Shown: positions 11,770 through 21,036 of the stretch, one piece after another
How positions within the stretch are numbered: the first letter of the stretch is position 1
Layout of the letters: every line of letters begins with the position of its first letter
Source: Flavobacteriales bacterium UBA6772
GTDB lineage: Bacteria; Bacteroidota; Bacteroidia; Flavobacteriales; UBA7430
Length of the DNA: 34,357 bases
NCBI GenBank assembly: GCA_905182215.1
Contig: CAJJAI010000055.1
Span: 1-34,357 of the forward strand
Reading direction: 5' to 3'
Position numbers and translations under genes: made by a program
Notes under the pieces: generated by a model
Database searches by the model: none
Told to the model about the DNA's origin: nothing
The model's input: the letters and a program-made list of their open reading frames with translations, nothing else

Positions 11770-12192
11770 TTATGTCTGAAAATTCAAGCTCAATAAAGCC
11801 AAACGATAAGACTCTAAGCCGAATCCACTGATAGTAGCTTTACATTTCCCAGCGATTAAAGACTTATGTCTGTATTCCTCTCTTGCAGGAGGCTGAGAAA
11901 TATGAATTTCTATACAAACGGTTTCAATAGAAGAAATAGCATCGGCAATAGCTACAGATGTATGTGTGTATCCTCCAGCATTTAATAAAATCACATCACT
12001 AGAAAAGCCAACTTCTTGAATTTTATCAATCAAAACTCCCTCTATATTACTTTGAAAATAGTCAAGAGTAAGAGCAGGGAATTCCGTTTGTAAAGCACTT
12101 AAATACGCTTCAAAAGTTTGAGTACCATAAATAGAAGGTTCTCTAGTTCCCAAAAGATTTAAGTTAGGACCATTGATGATAATCACTTTCAT
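11770..12192 (-). CDS. aroQ: 3-dehydroquinate dehydratase, type II
   Basis: MKVIIINGPNLNLLGTREPSIYGTQTFE; LLNAGGYTHTSVAIADAI; EIHISQPPAREEYRHKSLI. Confidence 0.97.
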   Translation of the reverse strand: MKVIIINGPNLNLLGTREPSIYGTQTFEAYLSALQTEFPALTLDYFQSNIEGVLIDKIQEVGFSSDVILLNAGGYTHTSVAIADAISSIETVCIEIHISQPPAREEYRHKSLIAGKCKATISGFGLESYRLALLSLNFQT

Positions 12193-12276
12193 GTGTCTAT
12201 AATTGATTCTTAGTTCTTAAACAGAAACACTAAATTCATTCCCCTTTGAATAAGGTTTAGTTTATAGCTCGTTTCA

Positions 12277-12284
12277 TATATTTG
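12277..12284 (+). promoter_or_regulatory. Bacteroidota-type -7 element upstream of xerD
   Basis: TATATTTG, 24 nt before the ATG at 12308. Confidence 0.6.
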
Positions 12285-12307
12285 CCTCTAGATTGCTAAG
12301 ATAACAA

Positions 12308-13207
12308 ATGAACTGGAAAAGAGCTTTAGAAGAATACGGTAATTACCTCGTTTTGGAGAAGGCATATGCCAACAACACTATCGAAGCTTACATACGTGAC
12401 CTTACAAAACTAGCTGACTTTTGTATATCGGACTTAGAAATTAAAGATTGTACAAAACTGAGCACCGAAAACATACGTTTATTCATAATTAACTTATACG
12501 AACAAGAAGCGTCTAGCAAATCTCAAGCTAGGATTCTTTCTAGTTTAAAGTCGTTTTACAATTATTTAGAATTGGAAGAATGTATTTCCGTAAATCCTTT
12601 TTCTAAAATAGACAACCCTTCTATAGTGCGTAAGCTCCCTGAGACACTCAGTAAGGAAGAGGTAGACACGATTATAAATTCGGTAGATTTATCAGGGAAA
12701 TTCGGGGAACGTAACAGAACAATTTTAGAAACACTTTACTCTTGCGGATTAAGAGTTTCGGAATTAGTAAATCTACAATGTTCGCGTATATTTTTAGAGG
12801 AAGGGTTTTTAATTGTCTTAGGAAAAGGATCAAAAGAACGACTTATTCCACTTAACAAAATTTTAATTACCTACTTAAAAAACTATTTAAGCCTAATTAG
12901 ATCACATCAAAACATAGCTCCAGGACACGAGGATTTTGTATTCTTAAACAACAGAGGGAAGCAATTAACGAGAGTTATGATTTTTACAATCGTACAAAAG
13001 GAAGCTATAAAAGCAGGAATACAAAAAAAAATAAGTCCTCATACTTTTAGACATTCTTTTGCGAGTCATTTATTAGAGGGAGGAGCAGATTTAAGAGCCA
13101 TTCAAAGCCTATTAGGACACGAGAGTATAAGCACCACAGAAATTTACTTACACATAGATCGTCGATTTGTGAGAGAAGAAATAATAGCACACCATCCAAG
13201 AAAATGA
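12308..13207 (+). CDS. xerD: Site-specific tyrosine recombinase XerD
   Basis: Tyrosine recombinase core: LYSCGLRVSELVNL, HTFRHSFASHLLEGGADLRAIQSLLGHESISTTEIYLHID. Divergent from aroQ. Confidence 0.93.
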   Translation: MNWKRALEEYGNYLVLEKAYANNTIEAYIRDLTKLADFCISDLEIKDCTKLSTENIRLFIINLYEQEASSKSQARILSSLKSFYNYLELEECISVNPFSKIDNPSIVRKLPETLSKEEVDTIINSVDLSGKFGERNRTILETLYSCGLRVSELVNLQCSRIFLEEGFLIVLGKGSKERLIPLNKILITYLKNYLSLIRSHQNIAPGHEDFVFLNNRGKQLTRVMIFTIVQKEAIKAGIQKKISPHTFRHSFASHLLEGGADLRAIQSLLGHESISTTEIYLHIDRRFVREEIIAHHPRK

Positions 13208-14394
13208 TCCGATTTCCACACCCCAATATTCTGAAGCTTTTCATCATCAAAGGAACTTTATGGTTTATGATCATCATGCCTATCATCGTTTTGTTTTTTC
13301 AAGACAATGGGCTGAGTCTGCAAAGAATCATGATACTCCAGGCTTGTTACTCTTTGTCGGTAGGTCTCATGGAAATTCCATCGGGTTATGCAGCAGATAT
13401 TTTAGGGAGAAGAAAAACTCTTATTTTAGGTTGTATTCTCGCTTTTATAGGCTTCAGTCTGTTTTCTATTTCCTATAATTTTTGGTGGTTTTTAGCTGCT
13501 GAAATTCTACTTGGATTAGGTAACAGTTTCATTTCGGGTGCAGACACCGCACTTATGTACGATAGTTTACTAGAAGTTAAAGCAGAAGATCGATTCTTAA
13601 AATACGAAGGTAGAAGTATCTCAATTGGAAATTTCTCTGAGGCAGCTGCAGGAATTTTAGGTGGTTTTTTAGCTGCAATTTCTTTTCGCTACCCTGCCTA
13701 TGCTCAAGTTATAGTAGCATTCCTTGCCATTCCTTTTGCCATCAGTCTTACAGAACCGACTATTCATAAAGACCGACTTAAAAGTGCCTGGAAATCTATA
13801 TTTAAAGTGGTTCATTTTTCTCTTGTAGAACACAAAACCTTGCGAACACATATAATTTACTCCTCTGTTATAGGTGTAAGTACCCTAATGATGGCCTGGT
13901 TGGCTCAACCTTTTTTAAAGGATATTGGCGTAAACATGAAAAACTATGGACTGGTATGGGCTTTACTAAACATAATTGTAGGTGTTTTTGCTTTTAGAGC
14001 GCACTATATAGAAAAACGATTTACAGAACTAACGAGTCTATACCTTATAGGGTTCATTACCGTAAGCACCTATTTTATTATAGGAATTCATATGAGTTAT
14101 TTAAGTCTATTTATTTTGTTTATTTTTTATGCTAACCGAGGTTATGCGACTCCATTGCTAAGGAATTATATAAACAGATACACCGAGTCTAATGTACGGG
14201 CTACAGTTATGAGTGTGAGAAGTTTTATTATACGCATTAGCTTTGCTATCATCGCTCCTTTTATAGGTTGGATTGCAGATAACCATAGTTTGAATACAGC
14301 CTTTTTTACAATGGGGATAATAGGAACTGTTGTAAGTTCTTATTGTTTGATCTGGTTTTCTAAAAATAAAAATGACCAAGCAATTAATTACTAA
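13204..14394 (+). CDS. MFS transporter
   Basis: About 12 TM segments; GLMEIPSGYAADILGRRKTLILGC is an MFS loop 2-3 motif. Overlaps xerD by 4 nt (ATGA). Confidence 0.9.
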   Translation: MIRFPHPNILKLFIIKGTLWFMIIMPIIVLFFQDNGLSLQRIMILQACYSLSVGLMEIPSGYAADILGRRKTLILGCILAFIGFSLFSISYNFWWFLAAEILLGLGNSFISGADTALMYDSLLEVKAEDRFLKYEGRSISIGNFSEAAAGILGGFLAAISFRYPAYAQVIVAFLAIPFAISLTEPTIHKDRLKSAWKSIFKVVHFSLVEHKTLRTHIIYSSVIGVSTLMMAWLAQPFLKDIGVNMKNYGLVWALLNIIVGVFAFRAHYIEKRFTELTSLYLIGFITVSTYFIIGIHMSYLSLFILFIFYANRGYATPLLRNYINRYTESNVRATVMSVRSFIIRISFAIIAPFIGWIADNHSLNTAFFTMGIIGTVVSSYCLIWFSKNKNDQAINY

Positions 14395-14410
14395 TGGTCT
14401 ATTTATTGCT

Positions 14411-14418
14411 TACTTTTG
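14411..14418 (+). promoter_or_regulatory. Bacteroidota-type -7 element for the MbnP-like/MbnH-like operon
   Basis: TACTTTTG, 15 nt before the ATG at 14433. Confidence 0.55.
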
Positions 14419-14432
14419 AAAAAAACAATTCC

Positions 14433-15374
14433 ATGAAAGCTCTACTTACTATTCTTATTGCAAGTGCATTGAACACTTTTACATTTGCACAATCTAAAGA
14501 AATCATTATAAAACTAAACCACGTTTACGATGGAGTTGTGTTCAATATAAATGACAGCTATTTGGTTGACGGGGATACTCCTGCTAAGTTTAGTAGAATG
14601 GAATATTACCTTCATCTCAATTCGATTGGAGAAACTTCTCTTGGAGAGGATAATTACATTCTTGTAAATACTCATCAAAACGATTACAGCATCGGAACCT
14701 TCGACGTTTCTGATGTAAATACATTGTCTTTTCACATTGGTGTAGCTCCAGGAGCAAATCATAGCGACCCTAGCTTATGGTCGAACTCACATCCTTTAGC
14801 ACCACAACAACCAAGTATGCATTGGGGTTGGGCTGCAGGATATAGATTTATTGCAGTTGAAGGTATGGTTGATGAAAATATTGATGGTATGTTTGAGTCT
14901 GTTTTACAATACCACGCGGTAGATGATGCATTTTATTCCTCTATAACAATAAGTGGAGCCGCTGTTGAAGACGAATCTTCTATTACTTTTTTCATGGATG
15001 TGAATTACCACAAAATGTTTGCAAACATAAATACGTCTGATGGAGGGGTATTCCATGGCTCTCAAAATCAAAACCTTGCACTTATAAATAACATCGTCAA
15101 CAACAATGTTTTCACTGTTGCAGAAAACCTGGCTTTATCAGAAGCAACAATTGGAACAACGATTTTCCCAAATCCTTTTACAGACGCAATACATCTAAAT
15201 ATTCTACAAAACTCTAGTGTTGGTATATACAACACTCTTGGCGAATTAATTGAAGCTCATCAAATAGACAAAGGAGAACAAGTCATAAAAAGTAGTCACC
15301 TTCCAAAAGGAGTCTATATACTTTCAGTAAAAAATAGTCTAAGTACTGAAAATACAATACTTATTAAAAAATAA
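14433..15374 (+). CDS. MbnP-like copper-binding family protein with T9SS type A C-terminal sorting domain
   Basis: Start ATG 14433, signal peptide MKALLTILIASALNTFTFAQ. The body carries LNHVYDGVVFNIND, FSRMEYYLHLNSI, LSFHIGVAPGANHSDPSLW, PSMHWGWAAGYRFIAVEG, the layout of MbnP/'metallo-mystery pair' proteins. Tail IFPNPFTDAIHLNI...SVGIYNTLGELIE...LPKGVYILSVKN...ILIKK is a Por/T9SS type A domain. Confidence 0.85.
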   Translation: MKALLTILIASALNTFTFAQSKEIIIKLNHVYDGVVFNINDSYLVDGDTPAKFSRMEYYLHLNSIGETSLGEDNYILVNTHQNDYSIGTFDVSDVNTLSFHIGVAPGANHSDPSLWSNSHPLAPQQPSMHWGWAAGYRFIAVEGMVDENIDGMFESVLQYHAVDDAFYSSITISGAAVEDESSITFFMDVNYHKMFANINTSDGGVFHGSQNQNLALINNIVNNNVFTVAENLALSEATIGTTIFPNPFTDAIHLNILQNSSVGIYNTLGELIEAHQIDKGEQVIKSSHLPKGVYILSVKNSLSTENTILIKK

Positions 15375-15400
15375 TCTAGGGCTTACTCCCATTTTTTTTA

Positions 15401-16390
15401 ATGAAAATCCTATTCTATCTACTTATATTGCTGTCGCTTATATCTTGCGAGATAGACAATCCTATTTATGAGGGACTCTATAAATTAGAAATTCCTCTTG
15501 GCTTTCCGGAACCTCTAATTCCAGAAGACAATCAACTAAATGTGGACAGAATAGAACTAGGAAAACGCCTTTTTTTCGATCCCATTTTATCTGCAGACAG
15601 CACCATTTCGTGCAGTTCTTGTCATAAGCAAGAATATGCTTTTGCTGACAATATTGCCATAACACCTGGGATAGAGGGTAGACTTGGTGTTCGGAATTCA
15701 ATGAGTTTGGCGAATGTTGCTTACAACGACTTTTTTTTACGTGAAGGAGGCGTTCCAACATTAGAAATGCAGGTTTTAGCTCCTATACAAGACCACAACG
15801 AAATGGATTTTAATATTATTCCTGTAGCAGAGCGAATGAAATTAGATTCTAGCTATGTAGCACAAAGTCTAAAAGCATATAACAGAGAACCTGATGCTTT
15901 CGTAATTACTAGAGCAATATCAGCTTTTGAACGAACCCTTATAAGTGGGAATTCAAATTATGATAAAGATCATTTATCCGCATCAGAAAGAGATGGTAAA
16001 GCGCTCTTTTTTAGCGAATCTTTAGCTTGTTCTTCATGTCATGGAACATTTCTATTTACCAATCAGGGTATAGAAAACAACGGTTTGTATGCCAACTACG
16101 CAGATTCAGGTAGATATAGGTTAACTCATTTACAAGAAGACATAGGTAAGTTTAAAGTTCCTACATTAAGAAATATAGAACTTACTGCTCCCTATATGTA
16201 CGATGGCTCTGTAGAAAGTCTAGAAGAAGTAATTAGCCATTATGAGGCTGGAGGAAAAGAACACTTTAATCAGAGTTCACTTATAAAAGGCTTCAATTTA
16301 ACCAGTACAGAAAGAGAAAACCTCATAGCCTTTCTTTATTCCTTAAGCGATGAAGACTTTACACAAAACACAAATTTCCAAAAAGATTAA
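15401..16390 (+). CDS. Diheme cytochrome c peroxidase / MbnH / MauG-superfamily lipoprotein
   Basis: Lipobox-like LLSLISCE; two CxxCH motifs (CSSCHKQEYAFAD at 15611, CSSCHGTFLFTN at 16028); ELGKRLFFDPILSADSTISC; KVPTLRNIELTAPYMYDGSVESLEEVI. Confidence 0.93.
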   Translation: MKILFYLLILLSLISCEIDNPIYEGLYKLEIPLGFPEPLIPEDNQLNVDRIELGKRLFFDPILSADSTISCSSCHKQEYAFADNIAITPGIEGRLGVRNSMSLANVAYNDFFLREGGVPTLEMQVLAPIQDHNEMDFNIIPVAERMKLDSSYVAQSLKAYNREPDAFVITRAISAFERTLISGNSNYDKDHLSASERDGKALFFSESLACSSCHGTFLFTNQGIENNGLYANYADSGRYRLTHLQEDIGKFKVPTLRNIELTAPYMYDGSVESLEEVISHYEAGGKEHFNQSSLIKGFNLTSTERENLIAFLYSLSDEDFTQNTNFQKD

Positions 16391-16397
16391 ACCAAAA

Positions 16398-16432
16398 AAA
16401 AGTCTTTCAATAATTATTGAAAGGCTTTTTTT
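16398..16432 (+). terminator. Intrinsic terminator after the diheme peroxidase gene (probably bidirectional)
   Basis: AAAGTCTTTCAATAATTATTGAAAGGCTTTTTTT, flanked by A8 and T7 runs. Confidence 0.88.
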
Positions 16433-16444
16433 AAAGAGTAAACT

Positions 16445-17047
16445 CTATAGTTTTTCAAGTAAATAAGTATATTCAAACTCTTCGTAGGCCACTAAGTCGG
16501 TAGAGTCTACATAAGTACGAAAGTCTTTCATAAAGAATACAAAAGTTTCGTCTGTTAACTCAACTACATGATATACTAATTCCTCTGTCGAAGAATCTAA
16601 GAAAAAGAGATCTTCGTTTAAGGTCCAATTGTACAATTTAGGTATAGAGTCGTATTCATCCCAAGTAACAGAACTTTCATTTACGTCAACTATAGTTAAA
16701 TTACTCTGGTGATCTACCACCAAAGTTTCTCTAGAATCAACAATTCTAACAGGAGGATCGTAAGGGCCATAATGCCCTAATTCGTGTGTAGTTTGAGTTT
16801 GAGTTATTTGCCATGTACCCAAAATTTTAGGCACTTCATTTTCATCGCAAATTCCATCACCATCCACATCATTTAAACAAACGTCATCGCAGTCTAAATA
16901 GTCCTCGGCATAAGTACAAGTAGCAGAAATGGTAGCAGTAGCACTATAATTACAAGCTGTTTCATCCATACAACCATTAATTTCGTCTTTTTTACAAGCT
17001 GAAAATACAACTGAAAGAACAAATATACTCAACAATACTTTTTTCAT
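16445..17047 (-). CDS. Hypothetical lipoprotein with Cys-rich N-terminal motif and lipocalin-like tail
   Basis: MKKVLLSIFVLSVVFSAC lipobox; GCMDETACNYSATATISATCTYAEDYLDCDDVCLNDVDGDGICDENE; then ILGTWQITQTQTT. Confidence 0.75.
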   Translation of the reverse strand: MKKVLLSIFVLSVVFSACKKDEINGCMDETACNYSATATISATCTYAEDYLDCDDVCLNDVDGDGICDENEVPKILGTWQITQTQTTHELGHYGPYDPPVRIVDSRETLVVDHQSNLTIVDVNESSVTWDEYDSIPKLYNWTLNEDLFFLDSSTEELVYHVVELTDETFVFFMKDFRTYVDSTDLVAYEEFEYTYLLEKL

Positions 17048-17104
17048 CTTTAACTAAATTTAGTTTGATTCAATATTACGATATATATTTTAGTTTAGAA
17101 ACCA

Positions 17105-17131
17105 AAAACGCAGCGATGAAGGCTGCGTTTT
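17105..17131 (-). terminator. Terminator of the aroC-symporter gene pair
   Basis: AAAACGCAGC-gatgaag-GCTGCGTTTT just downstream of the minus-strand stop at 17154. Confidence 0.7.
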
Positions 17132-17153
17132 CAACAAAAAATTGTCAACAATT

Positions 17154-18461
17154 CTAAGACATTAAATCTTTCTCCGAAACAGGTCTTAACTGACCTTCGC
17201 TACTAGCAATTACTGTAGCAACGGTAGCATCACCTGTAACATTAACTACGGTACGTAGCATATCTAAAATTCTATCTACTGCAAAAATTAAGGCTACACC
17301 TTCAGGATCCATCCCTACAGCACCTAAAACAATCACTAACATAACCAAACCAGCACCCGGAACTGCAGCTGCACCAATAGATGCTAGAGTAGCTGTTAAT
17401 ACAATGGTTAATTGTTGGGTTAAGTCTAAATCAATACCAAAAGCTTGGGCAATAAATACAGCGGCAACTGCCTGATACAAACTTGTTCCGTCCATATTTA
17501 TAGTAGCACCTAAAGGCAATACGAAAGAGCTAATTTCTTCGGATACTCCTAAATGATCTTCACAACGCTCCATAGTTACAGGAAGCGTAGCCGCACTAGA
17601 GCTCGTAGAAAAAGCCAACATTTGAGCCGGCAAAATTCCTTTAAAGAAATCGAAGTAATTCATCTTTGTAAACAAGCGAAGTATAATAGGATATACCACA
17701 AAAATCATGGTAAGTAGACCTATAATTACAGCTAAAGAATACAGCCCTAAAGCGGAAAATAATTCCAATACATTTCTAATATCTCCATCCGAAAAATCGA
17801 CCATCAGCGAGGCTAACAAAGCAAACACACCATAGGGAGCCATAGTCATAATCATATCTACAATTTGGAGAATCACATCGTTAACCCCATCGAAGAAACC
17901 TTTTACATACACCGTCTTTTCATCTGGCAACATAATCATAGCCATCCCAAATAAAATGGCAAAGAAAATAACTTGAAGCATGTTACTGTTGTCGGTTGCA
18001 GCATTTAAAAAGTTTTGTGGAACGATGTCTACCATAAACTGTAAAGGACCTTGATCGTTTACCTGTGCCGCAGCTTCCATTTTAGCTTCCGTTTTAGTAG
18101 CGAATTTCTCTTTAAATTCAATTCGTTTTTCCTCAGAGAAATACTTACCCGGCTGAATGGTATTTACAATTAACAAACCTATAGTAACCGCTATAACAGT
18201 AGAAGTTAAATACAGAGCTATAGTTTTAGAACCTATCCTCGAAAGTTTAGAAATATCGCTTAAACTAGCAACTCCTTTGATAAGAGAAGCGAAAACTAAA
18301 GGAACGGCAATCAATTTTAAAAGATTGATAAATATTGTTCCAAAAGGCTTTATCCAATCGCTGGTAAATTGATCCCAACCAATCGTAATTGCTAACAAAC
18401 CAAAAACAACTCCAAGAGTCATTCCTATAATAATTTTCCAGTGTAATGCTAAATTCTTCAT
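17154..18461 (-). CDS. Dicarboxylate/amino acid:cation symporter (DAACS family)
   Basis: AFSTSSSAATLPVTMERCEDHLGVSEEISSFVLPLGATINMDGTSLYQAVAAVFIAQ; ILDMLRTVVNVTGDA. Confidence 0.95.
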   Translation of the reverse strand: MKNLALHWKIIIGMTLGVVFGLLAITIGWDQFTSDWIKPFGTIFINLLKLIAVPLVFASLIKGVASLSDISKLSRIGSKTIALYLTSTVIAVTIGLLIVNTIQPGKYFSEEKRIEFKEKFATKTEAKMEAAAQVNDQGPLQFMVDIVPQNFLNAATDNSNMLQVIFFAILFGMAMIMLPDEKTVYVKGFFDGVNDVILQIVDMIMTMAPYGVFALLASLMVDFSDGDIRNVLELFSALGLYSLAVIIGLLTMIFVVYPIILRLFTKMNYFDFFKGILPAQMLAFSTSSSAATLPVTMERCEDHLGVSEEISSFVLPLGATINMDGTSLYQAVAAVFIAQAFGIDLDLTQQLTIVLTATLASIGAAAVPGAGLVMLVIVLGAVGMDPEGVALIFAVDRILDMLRTVVNVTGDATVATVIASSEGQLRPVSEKDLMS

Positions 18462-18468
18462 TTCTATA

Positions 18469-19548
18469 TTAAAGTTTAGTGCTTTTGTTTCTTAAATAAT
18501 GGTCTAAAATAACCATTGAGGTCATCGCTTCTACTATGGCTACGGCTCTAGGAACCACGCAAGGATCGTGTCTTCCTTTGCCTTTTACAATAACCTCTTC
18601 GCCTTTATTATTCAAGGAAATTTGATCTTGCATTATGGTAGCAACAGGCTTAAAGGCCACTCTAAAATAAATGGTTTCTCCGTTAGAAATTCCACCTTGT
18701 ATACCTCCTGAAAAATTGGTTTTCGTTTTAACGCCTTTAGCATCGGCTACAAAAACATCATTCACCTCCGAACCTCTACGTGTACAAATATCGAAACCAC
18801 CTCCGTACTCAAAACCTTTTACGGCATTAATACTCATCATGGCTTTTGCTAAATCTGCGTGAAGTTTATCGAAAACGGGCGCTCCTAATCCAACAGGAAC
18901 ATTTAGAGCTACTCCAGTAATTACACCGCCAACGGTATCGCCCTCTTTTCGAATGGCATCAATATGAGAGATCATTTTGGAGGCTAAATCTAAATCTGGA
19001 CAGCGTACAATAGTAGAATCTACAAGAGTAAAATCAACCTTATTATCAAAAGGTTGCATATGTAATTCGCCTACAGCAGACACATAAGCGTGTGTTTCAA
19101 CTTCAAGGATTTGTAGTACTTGTTTTGCAATAGAGCCAGCTACTACTCTAGCGATGGTTTCTCTAGCAGAAGATCTTCCACCACCTCTATAATCTCGAAT
19201 ACCATATTTTACATCGTAAGTATAATCGGCATGCGAGGGACGGTAAGAATCTTTTATGTGAGAATAGTCTTTGGGTTTTTGATCGCTGTTTACAATCTGA
19301 AAAGCAATAGGTGTTCCTAAGGTTTTCCCTTCAAAAATACCCGATAGAATTTCAACTCGATCAGCTTCTTTGCGTTGTGTGGTAATTTTAGACTGCCCAG
19401 GTTTACGTCTATCCAAATCTAATTGCACAGCAACTATATCAATAGGGATTCCCGAAGGACAACCGTCGATTATACCACCGATTGCTTTGCCATGGGATTC
19501 ACCAAAACTGGTTAAGCGAAATATATTTCCAAATGAATTTGAACTCAT
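18469..19548 (-). CDS. aroC: Chorismate synthase
   Basis: [93 protein letters not shown]. Confidence 0.98.
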   Translation of the reverse strand: MSSNSFGNIFRLTSFGESHGKAIGGIIDGCPSGIPIDIVAVQLDLDRRKPGQSKITTQRKEADRVEILSGIFEGKTLGTPIAFQIVNSDQKPKDYSHIKDSYRPSHADYTYDVKYGIRDYRGGGRSSARETIARVVAGSIAKQVLQILEVETHAYVSAVGELHMQPFDNKVDFTLVDSTIVRCPDLDLASKMISHIDAIRKEGDTVGGVITGVALNVPVGLGAPVFDKLHADLAKAMMSINAVKGFEYGGGFDICTRRGSEVNDVFVADAKGVKTKTNFSGGIQGGISNGETIYFRVAFKPVATIMQDQISLNNKGEEVIVKGKGRHDPCVVPRAVAIVEAMTSMVILDHYLRNKSTKL

Positions 19549-19622
19549 AGAGAACAAAAATAGAAAAATGTTGGGTTTAATGGTCAGTTTAAAGTTAAAG
19601 GTTGAAAATTGAATTCAAAAAG

Positions 19623-19650
19623 GGTCTTCGACAAGCTCAGGATGACAAAC
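19623..19650 (+). repeat. Dispersed intergenic repeat, copy 1
   Basis: GGTCTTCGACAAGCTCAGGATGACAAAC; related copies at 22505 and 31136. Confidence 0.7.
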
Positions 19651-19776
19651 GAGAGATGATTTATCAAAAATGCAAAATTGAAAACTGATTAATAAAACCT
19701 CATCATTAAATTCTTAGCCTCTCAAACTACATATCTTCACTTTTTACCTTATTTTTGGGCTGTTTAATACAGCGCT

Positions 19777-21027
19777 ATGAAAGTCATAATTAAGAACATT
19801 GCCGAACTCGTTCAGGTAGAAGGAAATATTCAGGAAAAAGTTTCGGGTGCAGCCATGAAAAACTTAGGCACCCTAAAAGATGCCTTTTTATGTATGGAAG
19901 ATGGGCTCATAACAGATTTCGGAACTATGGATTCGTGGGCGGGTATAGACGACTGGAACAATACAGAAGTTGTAGATGCAGAAGGTGGAATGGTATTCCC
20001 TTCGTGGGTAGATTCTCACAGTCACTTAGTTTTTGGAGGAACTCGCGAAGGTGAGTTTGTAGACCGTATAAATGGTTTAACCTATGAGGAAATCGCTAAT
20101 CGTGGAGGTGGAATTTTAAATTCAGCTGCTAAATTAGCAGAAGCTAGCGAGGATGAATTATTCGAAAGTGCTTCTACTCGTTTAATTGAGCTTATAAAAA
20201 TGGGAACGGGTGCTTTGGAAATTAAAAGTGGTTATGGCTTAAGCACCGAAAGCGAACTGAAAATGCTACGCGTAGTAAAACGCTTAAAAGAGAACTTTCC
20301 AATTACAATAAAAGCTACTTTTTTAGGTGCGCATGCACTGCCTGTAGCTTATAAAAACGATAAAGAAGGCTATTTAAAATTAATTGAAGAGGAAATGCTT
20401 CCTTTAGTAGCCAAAGAAAACCTTGCCGAATATGTAGACATCTTTTGCGAAAAAGGATATTTTTCTGTCGCAGATATGGAGCGTGTAGTTACCGCTGGTA
20501 AAAAACACGGTTTGATTCCAAAGGTGCATGTAAACCAATTTAATATAATTGGTGGAATTCCATCTGCTGTAAAATTAGACGCTTTATCCGTAGACCATTT
20601 AGAAGTGGTAAACCAAGAAGATATTGATGCATTAAAAGGATCGAGCACAATGCCAACGATGCTTCCCTCCTGTTCGTTTTTCCTTAAAATCCCTTACGGC
20701 CCTGCCCGTAATATGATAGACCAAGGCTTGCCTATTTGTTTGGCAACCGACTACAATCCTGGTTCTACTCCATCTGGGAATATGAACTTTGTGGTTTCAT
20801 TGGCTTGTATTCACATGAATATGAATCCCGAAGAGGCTATAAATGCCGCGACTATCAACGGAGCTTACGCAATGGGAATCAGTAAAACAGAAGGAAGTAT
20901 TGCCAAAGGGAAAAAAGGTAATATATTTATCACCAAGAAAATACCTTCCTATTCTTTTATACCTTATAATTTTGGGCATAACTGCATAGACCGAGTTTTC
21001 ATAAACGGTTGCGAATTCAACCGATAA
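19777..21027 (+). CDS. hutI: Imidazolonepropionase
   Basis: VFPSWVDSHSHLVFGGTREGEFVDRINGLTYEEIANRGGGILNSA; LEIKSGYGLSTESELKMLRV; TFLGAHALP; LATDYNPGSTPSGNM. Confidence 0.97.
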   Translation: MKVIIKNIAELVQVEGNIQEKVSGAAMKNLGTLKDAFLCMEDGLITDFGTMDSWAGIDDWNNTEVVDAEGGMVFPSWVDSHSHLVFGGTREGEFVDRINGLTYEEIANRGGGILNSAAKLAEASEDELFESASTRLIELIKMGTGALEIKSGYGLSTESELKMLRVVKRLKENFPITIKATFLGAHALPVAYKNDKEGYLKLIEEEMLPLVAKENLAEYVDIFCEKGYFSVADMERVVTAGKKHGLIPKVHVNQFNIIGGIPSAVKLDALSVDHLEVVNQEDIDALKGSSTMPTMLPSCSFFLKIPYGPARNMIDQGLPICLATDYNPGSTPSGNMNFVVSLACIHMNMNPEEAINAATINGAYAMGISKTEGSIAKGKKGNIFITKKIPSYSFIPYNFGHNCIDRVFINGCEFNR

Positions 21028-21036
21028 ACTTTAAAG

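Noticed and set aside
14394-16440. Methanobactin precursor or biosynthesis genes near the MbnP/MbnH-like pair
   Set aside because: Looked for a small Cys-containing precursor ORF and MbnB/MbnC-like genes around the pair; none visible in this window.
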